This document shows, piece after piece, positions 8,011-15,019 of a stretch of DNA of 35,893 bases. The position numbers were made by a program, and so were the translations under genes. Numbering within the stretch: position 1 is the first letter of the stretch; every line of letters begins with the position of its first letter. Source of the stretch: Candidatus Saccharimonadota bacterium (GTDB lineage Bacteria > Patescibacteriota > Saccharimonadia > Saccharimonadales > UBA4665); assembly GCA_027315225.1 (NCBI GenBank), contig DAHUYJ010000009.1:1-35893 (forward strand). The letters are read 5' to 3'. A model generated the notes under the pieces. The model saw only the letters and a program-made list of their open reading frames with translations. It ran no database searches and was not told the DNA's origin.

Positions 8011-10056
8011 CTACTTAGTTGAACCGTGGGTAGGCGTAGTACCGTTAGCGAGCAGAACATCGAAACCGTCAGGTTTGTGTAGCATTCCGACAGCCGTACC
8101 GGTCGTGTCGTTCGTACCGTATTGCCAGACCAACGCGCCGGTAGAAGGATCAATAGCCACCATACGGTCGCGGTGGTCATCGTTTGCCATATAAACGCCG
8201 CTGGGTAACAGCTCGACCAGCGAAGGGTGATTGAGCATGCCTGGACCTGACGTTACATGATATTCAGACAATACTTTCCCTTCTCGCGTGAAGCGCACGA
8301 TCGAGCCGGGATTGGCATAGTCGGCAATCAAGTAGTTGTCTGGATTCTTGCCTGGACCGGCGCCAAGCTGTTGCGGATCGGATGGGTATGATATCGGTAG
8401 GTGCGTCGTCCAGACCATCTTGCCCTGCGGCGTATACTCACTCACCCAGGAACCGAATATCTCTGATATCAATACATTACCGTCATACAGGGGGGTATCG
8501 CCGTTCGGAGATCCGAGAGAGGCATTGGGGTTGTGCCGGCAAACCCCGGTTTTGCCGATCTGGCCTACGACCTTTTTTGCTTGGTTAATGAACAGTACTC
8601 TGCAGTTCTGGTCATCGGCGACGACAATATCATTGTTTTTTAATAAATAGGCATCGTCCGGAGCGCGTAAGTAACCGTACCCAGAACCGGGTTGAAGCGG
8701 GTGCCCATATGTCCACAAAATCTTGCCAGACGGATACCCTAGTTCTATAACAGTGTTGTTATTCTCTTGATTAGAGATAATTTCAGTACCACTATTTGCA
8801 AAAAAAGCATCGTCTGGAAAGTAAAACCCACTCGCGGCTTGCACGTTCGTAGATGATGACGGGTACCGCCAGGTGATCTGTATAGCCGGATTCATTACCA
8901 GCAAGCGGTTATTGCCACGGTCGGCAACCAGCAATTTACCGCCATAATATGGTGAACCGGCGCCAGGCTGGCCGGCAATTCCGAATTTAACGTTTGGTGT
9001 AACCATTTGCACGGTGGAAACTATCTGGTTGTTGGACTCGCCGCCCACCAGCCATGCCCGGGAGCCAATGACCGCCACACCAGTATTCGATACAGGCAGC
9101 TGCAGACGTCCGGCGGGCAAGAATTTGTGTTGTACCGTATCAACTGCCCATATAGTGTTATAGGTCAGTGAGCTATTAGGGACTGATACGCCTGGTACCT
9201 GTGTCGTGCCGACGCCTGGCGTAATAGGCTCAGGCGTGGTACTCTGGCCGCCGGCCACAAACATTTCATTATTAATAGTGAATGCCGAGGCGCCCTCCAG
9301 CGGTACCGGTAGCTTCCAGGATTCGCTCCGGATCGTCCGGGTAGCAGTATTTATGGCCTGGACTACATCAACAGGCTTGCCGTCCTGCGGGCCTCCAATA
9401 GCCTCCCCGCCAAAAACATAAATCATATTGCCAAGAGCTGCAACGGCTGGGTAACGAACTGGCACAGGGAGCGGACCAATGCCCGTAAAGTTAGAGCCAT
9501 CGGCTGTCATTAATACCTGCGCATCGGCCTGAGAACCGTTGTAACCGCCGATAATATAAGTCTCCTTGTTGACCGTAACGGCGACGGCATCAGACCTAAG
9601 TCCCAGCAATTTGCCACCGCTGATAATCGAGCCGTTGAGCGTAAACGTATACGCCGTATCGACTGAGCTTGTGTCGCCGCCGCCGAATATGCCATATGAA
9701 CCACCTACTAAGGCGCTAGCGGCATCGTGCACCGGTGCAGGTAGCGTACCAGTATTCGTAAGCGCACCGTTACTGGTGTTGAGCGTGTAGATACCGCTCG
9801 TTGAACGGTTATTGGTCGTCAACCCGCCCGCCAGCACAAGTTTTTTCTCCGACGGCCCCGTAAAAACAGCCATACGGCTGAGTGGTGCTTGAAGCTGCCA
9901 AGGCAAAAGTCCGGATTCAACGGCTGGCAGGTTCTTAACTGGCGACGGTTTTAGCGCTGCGGCAACCGGTCGGTCATTATTACTTATCTTGGCTGGACTG
10001 GCCTTCGCCGTATACCACCACACCGTGCCGCCGCCCACTATGACCGCAAACGCCAC
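8011..10056 (-). CDS. Membrane-anchored beta-propeller protein with Kelch-like and NHL/PQQ-like repeats
   Basis: About 681 residues from GTG 10056. The N-terminal half (about 60-360) carries Kelch-like blades recognisable by repeated YxFGG or VxGG units (YGIFGGGDTS, TYIIGGYNGS, IYVFGGEA, MFVAGGQS, AWLVGGES). The C-terminal half (about 370-670) has NHL/PQQ-like blades such as LLVADRGNNRLLVMNP and DIVVADDQNCRVLFIN. A hydrophobic segment at the extreme N-terminus anchors it, so both propellers probably lie outside the cell. The start is doubtful. The frame stays open to 10152 and adds a basic region (HILRRWWFWVAF) that makes a better anchor, yet no ATG, GTG or TTG exists there. An ATT at 10140 lies exactly 7 nt after a TATAAT box. 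The ligand is unknown. Confidence 0.8.
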   Translation of the reverse strand: MAFAVIVGGGTVWWYTAKASPAKISNNDRPVAAALKPSPVKNLPAVESGLLPWQLQAPLSRMAVFTGPSEKKLVLAGGLTTNNRSTSGIYTLNTSNGALTNTGTLPAPVHDAASALVGGSYGIFGGGDTSSVDTAYTFTLNGSIISGGKLLGLRSDAVAVTVNKETYIIGGYNGSQADAQVLMTADGSNFTGIGPLPVPVRYPAVAALGNMIYVFGGEAIGGPQDGKPVDVVQAINTATRTIRSESWKLPVPLEGASAFTINNEMFVAGGQSTTPEPITPGVGTTQVPGVSVPNSSLTYNTIWAVDTVQHKFLPAGRLQLPVSNTGVAVIGSRAWLVGGESNNQIVSTVQMVTPNVKFGIAGQPGAGSPYYGGKLLVADRGNNRLLVMNPAIQITWRYPSSSTNVQAASGFYFPDDAFFANSGTEIISNQENNNTVIELGYPSGKILWTYGHPLQPGSGYGYLRAPDDAYLLKNNDIVVADDQNCRVLFINQAKKVVGQIGKTGVCRHNPNASLGSPNGDTPLYDGNVLISEIFGSWVSEYTPQGKMVWTTHLPISYPSDPQQLGAGPGKNPDNYLIADYANPGSIVRFTREGKVLSEYHVTSGPGMLNHPSLVELLPSGVYMANDDHRDRMVAIDPSTGALVWQYGTNDTTGTAVGMLHKPDGFDVLLANGTTPTHGSTK

Positions 10057-10146
10057 CCAAAACCACCATCGCCGTAAGATGTGTTTTTGGTTATTGTGCG
10101 CCGGACGCGACGCATTATAATTTTTTTCTATAATTTTAATGAACTT

Positions 10147-10175
10147 ATTATACTACCTCTAGAGATATTGCACAA
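10147..10175 (-). promoter_or_regulatory. Promoter of the beta-propeller gene
   Basis: On the minus strand TTGTGC (10175..10170), a 17-nt spacer and a perfect TATAAT (10152..10147) form a good promoter. The predicted transcript start is about 10140, upstream of every candidate start of the propeller gene. Confidence 0.6.
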
Positions 10176-10198
10176 AATACGCTACCTCCGACATAAGG

Positions 10199-10226
10199 TT
10201 GCAATTATTCATAATTGTTGTAATAT
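10199..10226 (+). promoter_or_regulatory. Promoter of the sigma-like regulator, leaderless geometry, with inverted repeat
   Basis: TTGCAA (10199-10204), a 16-nt spacer and TAATAT (10221-10226) end 7 nt before the ATG at 10233, so the predicted transcript begins at the start codon. The spacer holds an inverted repeat AATTAT-TC-ATAATT (10203-10216), placed where a repressor or autoregulator could sit. Confidence 0.55.
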
Positions 10227-10232
10227 GTAGTT

Positions 10233-11957
10233 ATGAATGGGTTTCCCCAATATCATGAGATTGCCCAGCAAAGCAGTGAGACAACAGAGCACATTTTGGA
10301 TTTGGCAGATCCCCTAGACCGGATGCTTAACGGCTACATCGATGATATATCCAGAGACCGGTTACCGACAGGGACCGAGCAGAGAGACCACGTACTAGGA
10401 GTTCAGCACGGCAGCCTTGTGTCAGCTAAAGAACTGATCGAAAGTCATGCCGGACTGATAGCAGCAGTCGGGTATCGGTTTAAAAGTCGCGGAATAGGTA
10501 GTAGCGAACTTCTTGCAACGGGGAGTAAGGAGTTAGTGAGAATTGCCCTGCATTATGACACAAGCAAAGGCTTAAAGTGCTTTAATGATGATATCGTTGT
10601 CGCCTTGGAGCACAGGTTTAGGAGCATGCTTGACGGTGAACCGGTGCCTGCCTATGCATACCCACCGACAGCCTCATCGCCTATGGATAACGTGGTTCAT
10701 TTTGTGCAAGGTTTAGAACACGTTAATCCTTCTAAGCCACTGGAACCCTCCAGCGGCTCAACCAGGCTCATGATAGAAAAAATGACAGGCCGTTTGGCTG
10801 CTCTCAAACAATCCAAAGCGAGGGAAAACGTCGCGGCTCTTAAGCCCGCCGGGAGAGCTGTACTGCCTTATCTTCACTTACCGGTCGAAGAGATTGCAGA
10901 GTCCCAAGGTTTGACGCCTACTGCTTTCGGTAAAGTTATGGAAGGCGTCAGGGACAAGCTGCAAGTACCCAGCAGGCTGGGTGCGGCAATCGTAGCGCAC
11001 GAAGCAGGGGTTCAATTTCACGATTTACGGCCATCGCCCCCTATAGCCTCATTGACCATAAGACAGCGACAAGTAGCCAGCAGGGTTATAAATGGTAACA
11101 GAGAGATTGCAGGCACCCTTGGCATAACCCAACGCCAGGTAATGTATGCATTAAGAACGTTGTACAAGATTACTGGTGCACGCAATCGAAACGAACTGGG
11201 GCTGATGGCGCACGTTGAGAAATTTGAGCCGTCCCCGGAAGAACTTGCTGCCATACCTGAAGCCTTGAAGGGTTTTACTCACCTGCAGCAAAAAGTGTTG
11301 CCAAGACTGCCTATGCGTTACAAAGAAATCGCAGAAGAGCTGGACACCAGCAAAGATGCCATCAACAGAATCATGCTCACTTCCCGCGCTTCACTAGGCG
11401 TCAGCAATAACGTAGAAATGGCACTTGAGCTGCGCAGAAGAGGAGTGAAATTCGACATCCGTGTTCCGAAATGCGATATATCCACTATGTTGCCGGACGA
11501 TGACATGAAAATCCTTGAATCGCTCGATTACTTTTCGGATAAGGCTATTGGCAAAGCGACCGGTATTCCGCCAGAGCATGTATCGAATATTATCCTCAGC
11601 AGCTTCAGAAAGACAGGCGCCCGTACACGGGTCGAGTTGGCGCTCATGCTGGCAGAATTCGATACAGGTGAACGCCGTTTGCGCGACACCAGAACGCGTC
11701 GGCAGGTTCTGGCTGACAAGCTGGGCGTTGAAGGCATCAGCGATGATGACCTGACAGCCTATATTTCCCGTCTCACCTCAAAGCAACAGCGCGAAGCAAT
11801 GACGTTTTACCTGGCGTATGACACCGATGCCAGCGAACCTCCGTCATGGAAGGATATAGGCAAAAGATACGGCATTCGCAGCGCGTCAGGCAAAGCCAGC
11901 TTAGCTGTTGGGCGCATCCGCGAGATGATAGAGGAAGACAAACAGCTAGGCAGTTAG
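10233..11957 (+). CDS. Sigma-factor-like regulator with tandem LuxR-type HTH repeats
   Basis: 574 residues, not a standard family in this arrangement. Residues about 62-131 (ELIESHAGLIAAVGYRFKSR, then LKCFNDDIVVALEHRF) resemble sigma-70 region 2. Four HTH units follow at about 203-261, 274-331, 347-408 and 421-476. Each looks like a LuxR/GerE domain and shares an ending of the type KTGARNRxELxLM. The clearest opens LTIRQRQVASRVINGNREIA. The C-terminus, about 507-567 (LTSKQQREAMTFYLAYD, then SWKDIGKRYGIRS), resembles sigma region 4. No receiver, sensor or membrane domain is seen. It is therefore a cytosolic DNA-binding protein, perhaps a divergent sigma factor or its relic. It is divergent from the propeller gene and upstream of the Rpf-like gene, so envelope regulation is plausible. 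No Shine-Dalgarno sequence exists; the promoter geometry suggests a leaderless mRNA. Confidence 0.8.
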   Translation: MNGFPQYHEIAQQSSETTEHILDLADPLDRMLNGYIDDISRDRLPTGTEQRDHVLGVQHGSLVSAKELIESHAGLIAAVGYRFKSRGIGSSELLATGSKELVRIALHYDTSKGLKCFNDDIVVALEHRFRSMLDGEPVPAYAYPPTASSPMDNVVHFVQGLEHVNPSKPLEPSSGSTRLMIEKMTGRLAALKQSKARENVAALKPAGRAVLPYLHLPVEEIAESQGLTPTAFGKVMEGVRDKLQVPSRLGAAIVAHEAGVQFHDLRPSPPIASLTIRQRQVASRVINGNREIAGTLGITQRQVMYALRTLYKITGARNRNELGLMAHVEKFEPSPEELAAIPEALKGFTHLQQKVLPRLPMRYKEIAEELDTSKDAINRIMLTSRASLGVSNNVEMALELRRRGVKFDIRVPKCDISTMLPDDDMKILESLDYFSDKAIGKATGIPPEHVSNIILSSFRKTGARTRVELALMLAEFDTGERRLRDTRTRRQVLADKLGVEGISDDDLTAYISRLTSKQQREAMTFYLAYDTDASEPPSWKDIGKRYGIRSASGKASLAVGRIREMIEEDKQLGS

Positions 11958-11975
11958 TGGTTGAAAGATATAAAT

Positions 11976-12003
11976 TTGACTATCAACGCCAATTTGGTAT
12001 CCT
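11976..12003 (+). promoter_or_regulatory. Promoter of the Rpf-like gene
   Basis: TTGACT (11976-11981), a 16-nt spacer and TATCCT (11998-12003) lie just after the regulator's stop. The predicted transcript start near 12010 gives a leader of about 107 nt. Confidence 0.5.
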
Positions 12004-12010
12004 AAGAACT

Positions 12011-12035
12011 CGTGCTTGTGACTAGGACAGGCACG
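12011..12035 (+). promoter_or_regulatory. 5'-terminal stem-loop in the Rpf-like mRNA leader
   Basis: A 9-bp stem (12011-12019 with 12027-12035, one G-T pair) with a 7-nt loop would form at the first bases of the predicted transcript. No T-run follows, so it is not a terminator. It could protect the mRNA 5' end or be a regulatory element. Confidence 0.45.
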
Positions 12036-12117
12036 TCACCGATGATTGTACTTTAGACACACAAATGAAAATCTATAACGTAATGTGGGTACATCAAAGG
12101 AGTTTTAAGGAGAGTTA

Positions 12118-12765
12118 ATGCATTTAAAAGCGTTGACGGCGGTTGCAACAATCGCCGTATTAGCTGCTGGTGTTGGTTCAATCGGACATGCCAGCGCACA
12201 AAGTCCAACTACAACTACTAATTCAAGCCAATCGGTAGAAGTTGCGCCCGGTGACACGTTGTCGGGCATCGCGAGCAGGTACGGAACGACTTACGTACGG
12301 GTGTTTGATGCCAATCCGGATATCCAAAATCCAGATTTAATATACCCCGGCGAGGCCATCCGTATACCGGCTCCCGGCGAGCAATTGGCAGACCGGTTAA
12401 GCCCGGCTCCGAGCACGCCGCAGCCTGCTGACTCGGATCCGGATGCGGCTGTAGAGACGCCCCCCGTAACTCCCGCGTCTACGCAATCGCCGGCACCTTC
12501 TCCGCCCGCACCGGCAGCCACTTCAGCGCCATCAGGCGTATGGAACGAACTCGCGCAGTGCGAATCCGGCGGCAACTGGTCCATTAATACCGGCAACGGT
12601 TACTACGGCGGCCTGCAGTTTACGCTGTCCAGTTGGCAGTCAGTCGGCGGCAACGGCTACCCCAATCAGGCAAGCGAGTCCGAGCAAATTGCACGGGCCC
12701 AGATGCTTGAAGCCCGTCAGGGCTGGGGCGCGTGGCCTGTTTGCTCAGCCAGGATCGGCATTTAG
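12118..12765 (+). CDS. Secreted LysM protein with resuscitation-promoting-factor-like domain
   Basis: 215 residues. A signal peptide (1-27, ending ASA before Gln28) is followed by a LysM peptidoglycan-binding domain at about 39-84 (VAPGDTLSGIASRYGTTYVR). A Pro/Ala/Ser-rich linker spans 93-140, and an Rpf-type transglycosylase domain spans 141-211. The Rpf core NELAQCESGGNWSINTGNGY contains the expected catalytic Glu149, and Cys148 with Cys209 form the family's typical disulfide pair. Rpf enzymes cleave peptidoglycan glycan strands and wake dormant actinobacteria. A secreted copy in a presumed episymbiont of Actinobacteria could remodel its own wall or its host's. The SD AAGGAG precedes ATG 12118. 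A 17-codon leader ORF (ATG 12065) ends in TAATG overlapping this start, possibly coupled. Confidence 0.92.
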   Translation: MHLKALTAVATIAVLAAGVGSIGHASAQSPTTTTNSSQSVEVAPGDTLSGIASRYGTTYVRVFDANPDIQNPDLIYPGEAIRIPAPGEQLADRLSPAPSTPQPADSDPDAAVETPPVTPASTQSPAPSPPAPAATSAPSGVWNELAQCESGGNWSINTGNGYYGGLQFTLSSWQSVGGNGYPNQASESEQIARAQMLEARQGWGAWPVCSARIGI

Positions 12766-12775
12766 TTAACTGAAC

Positions 12776-12821
12776 AAACTCCCTCTCTTGAGCCTAGTAT
12801 CAAGTTGAGGGAGTTTATTTT
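12776..12821 (+). terminator. Intrinsic terminator after the Rpf-like gene
   Basis: A 10-bp perfect stem (12776-12785 with 12807-12816), extended internally by TTGA/TCAA and followed by TTTATTTT, lies 11 nt after the stop. The hairpin can also form on the other strand and may end the small gene at 12830. Confidence 0.85.
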
Positions 12822-12829
12822 AAGTATCG

Positions 12830-12985
12830 CTAGTCTTCTTCTGCGGCCTCTTCGGCCCGCAATTCTGTGGTTTCGGGCGGGCTGGCTTCAGCAGCAGCCT
12901 CTTGCTTGCTCTTACCTTCCGCCCTTGCCTCCTTGAACTTTTCGTCTTGTTGTTCGGCCAAATTCCCTTGCTCATCAACCGTCAT
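12830..12985 (-). CDS. Small acidic protein of unknown function (51 aa)
   Basis: A 51-residue ORF reading MTVDEQGNLAEQQDEKFKEA at its start and rich in Glu, Ala and Lys, probably one charged helix with a disordered tail. It has no cysteine, signal or membrane segment. The case for a real gene is the perfect Shine-Dalgarno AAGGAGG, 6 nt before ATG 12985, and the terminator hairpin just beyond its stop. Its composition resembles small stress or linker proteins, but I do not recognise it. It is divergent from typA and convergent with the Rpf-like gene. Confidence 0.72.
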   Translation of the reverse strand: MTVDEQGNLAEQQDEKFKEARAEGKSKQEAAAEASPPETTELRAEEAAEED

Positions 12986-13087
12986 ACTCACCCTCCTTTC
13001 ATACCCTAATGCTAGTACATCGTGATTAGCGGATCAGTAAAGGATTTGCTTGACTCAGGTGATTGGCCGGCTTATTGACGGTGTGGC

Positions 13088-13146
13088 TGGTCAGGCGTAA
13101 CTTCTTATGTTATAATCTATCTGAAAGGGAGCGCTGTTAGTGCGCT
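13088..13146 (+). promoter_or_regulatory. typA promoter and leader hairpin
   Basis: TGGTCA (13088-13093), a 17-nt spacer and a perfect TATAAT (13111-13116) predict a transcript start near 13123. The short leader has an SD-like AAAGGGAG (13124-13130), then a 5-bp hairpin AGCGC/GCGCT (13130-13134 with 13142-13146) and TTATTTT before the ATG at 13154. The hairpin would bring the distant ribosome site to a workable distance from the start codon, or mask it. Confidence 0.55.
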
Positions 13147-13153
13147 TTATTTT

Positions 13154-14980
13154 ATGCCAAACGTCCAAGACCCGGTTAAAATTCGGAATATTGCGATCAT
13201 TGCCCATGTAGACCATGGCAAGACAACTCTGGTTGACGGCCTTCTAAAACAATCCCAAACATTTCGCGACAACCAGGCCGAGATGAGCCAGGAACTCATC
13301 ATGGACAGCGGCGACCAAGAACGCGAACGCGGAATTACGATTACCGCCAAAGTAACTGCCGTGCAGTACGGCGATTATCGAATCAACATAATAGACACTC
13401 CAGGCCATGCCGACTTTAGCGGCGAAGTAGAGCGAACGCTTAATATGGCTGACGGCTGTTTATTGATTGTAGATGCGCAAGAAGGACCGATGCCGCAGAC
13501 TAAGTTTGTGCTAAGCAAAGCGCTAGCGGCCGAACTAAGGCCGATTGTAGTTATAAACAAAATCGATAAGCCAGGGTCACGCATAAGCGATGTCGAAGAT
13601 GAATTAGCCGATCTATTTTTGGAGCTTGCAGTGCACGAAGACCAACTTCACTATCCTGTTTACTACGCGGTAGGGCGGGAAGGTAAAGCCTGGAAGGACT
13701 TAACGGCCCGGGCGCAGGATGCGGGGGATTTAACAGAAATTTTTGAGGCTATCATTAATGAGGTCCCGGCACCGAGTATTGAACTGGACAAACCGTTTCA
13801 AATGCTTGTAACTGCATTGGCTTGGGACAGCTTTAAGGGGAAGTATGCAGTCGGGCGTATTACTCGCGGACAAGTAAAACCCGGCGACCAGGTGTGCGTT
13901 TGCAAAAAAGACGGTTCGATAAGTAAGGCCCGGGTAGATAAGGTCTATATGAGCCACGGGCTCAGTAAGTTTGAAGTGGCTAGAGGCGTGGCAGGCGACA
14001 TAGTACAATTAACAGGCATAGCCGAAGTACAAATCGGTGAGACGCTGGCCGATGCCGACAAGCCCGAAGCCCTCGCAGTCATTGAGGTAGAAGCCCCAAC
14101 GCTAAAGGTCTACCTTGGGCCGAACACAAGTCCGTTCAAGGGCCGGGAGGGAGATTTCACCACCAGCCGTCAGATCGGTGAACGCTTGAATAAGGAGTTG
14201 GAAACAAATGTTGGCTTGCGCGTCGAAGACGCCGGCATAGGCTATGAAGTCAGCGGACGCGGCGAGCTGCACTTAAGCGTTCTAATAGAAACCATGCGCC
14301 GGGAGGGTTATGAATTTGAAGTTGGCCGGCCGCAGATAGTCACAAAAAAAGAAAAGGGCCAGACTCTGGAACCTATTGAAGAACTTTTAGTTGAGGTGCC
14401 TGCCGAGCATGTAGGCGCTGTGCAAATGGAACTTGGCCAGCGCAAAGCTACCCTAAAAGAACAATTTGCAGGTCCGAAAGGTATTACGAGACTGGTCTAC
14501 GAACTGCCAACCCGCGCCTTACTTGGTATACGAAATACACTGATGACAAGTACCAGGGGCACTGTGATTATGAATAGTTTGATGATTGGCTACGAACCGC
14601 TAGGCGATGAGTTAAAGCAGTTAAGGAATGGCGTGCTGATCGCTTTTGAAAATGGCATCACTACCCCGTATGCCCTACAGAACGCCGAGGCCCGCGGAGA
14701 TATTTTCGTTGGGCCAGCGGAGCACGTCTACGCCGGACAGGTTATCGGACTTAGTTCTCGAGGGGAAGATATGGAAATTAATGTCTGTAAAGCCAAGCAT
14801 TTAACCAACATGCGCAGCTCTAGCAGCGACGGCGTAGTCCAGCTGACGCCCCCTACTACCCTAAGCCTCGAGCAGTGCCTTGATTTCATCGAGAACGATG
14901 AACTGCTAGAAGTAACTCCAAAAACCCTGCGCCTTCGCAAACGCGAACTCGATCCCAACAAACGAAAACGTAAAAAATAA
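13154..14980 (+). CDS. typA: Ribosome-associated translational GTPase TypA/BipA
   Basis: 608 residues, normal for the family. G1 is AHVDHGKTTL (17-26), switch I has RERGITITAKV, G3 is DTPGHADFSGEVER, and G4 is NKID. Domains II and III (an EF-G-like beta barrel and an alpha/beta domain beginning near residue 305) are followed by the BipA-specific C-terminal domain with YALQNAEARGDIFVGPAEHV and KAKHLTNMRSSSSD. BipA binds the 70S ribosome at the EF-G site and helps 50S assembly and stress adaptation. It is single and complete, with its own promoter and no strong downstream operon partner; the next gene is convergent. Confidence 0.96.
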   Translation: MPNVQDPVKIRNIAIIAHVDHGKTTLVDGLLKQSQTFRDNQAEMSQELIMDSGDQERERGITITAKVTAVQYGDYRINIIDTPGHADFSGEVERTLNMADGCLLIVDAQEGPMPQTKFVLSKALAAELRPIVVINKIDKPGSRISDVEDELADLFLELAVHEDQLHYPVYYAVGREGKAWKDLTARAQDAGDLTEIFEAIINEVPAPSIELDKPFQMLVTALAWDSFKGKYAVGRITRGQVKPGDQVCVCKKDGSISKARVDKVYMSHGLSKFEVARGVAGDIVQLTGIAEVQIGETLADADKPEALAVIEVEAPTLKVYLGPNTSPFKGREGDFTTSRQIGERLNKELETNVGLRVEDAGIGYEVSGRGELHLSVLIETMRREGYEFEVGRPQIVTKKEKGQTLEPIEELLVEVPAEHVGAVQMELGQRKATLKEQFAGPKGITRLVYELPTRALLGIRNTLMTSTRGTVIMNSLMIGYEPLGDELKQLRNGVLIAFENGITTPYALQNAEARGDIFVGPAEHVYAGQVIGLSSRGEDMEINVCKAKHLTNMRSSSSDGVVQLTPPTTLSLEQCLDFIENDELLEVTPKTLRLRKRELDPNKRKRKK

Positions 14981-15019
14981 TTCCTGGCTGGGGGCTGTCG
15001 GTCTAAAACTTTCAGTACT

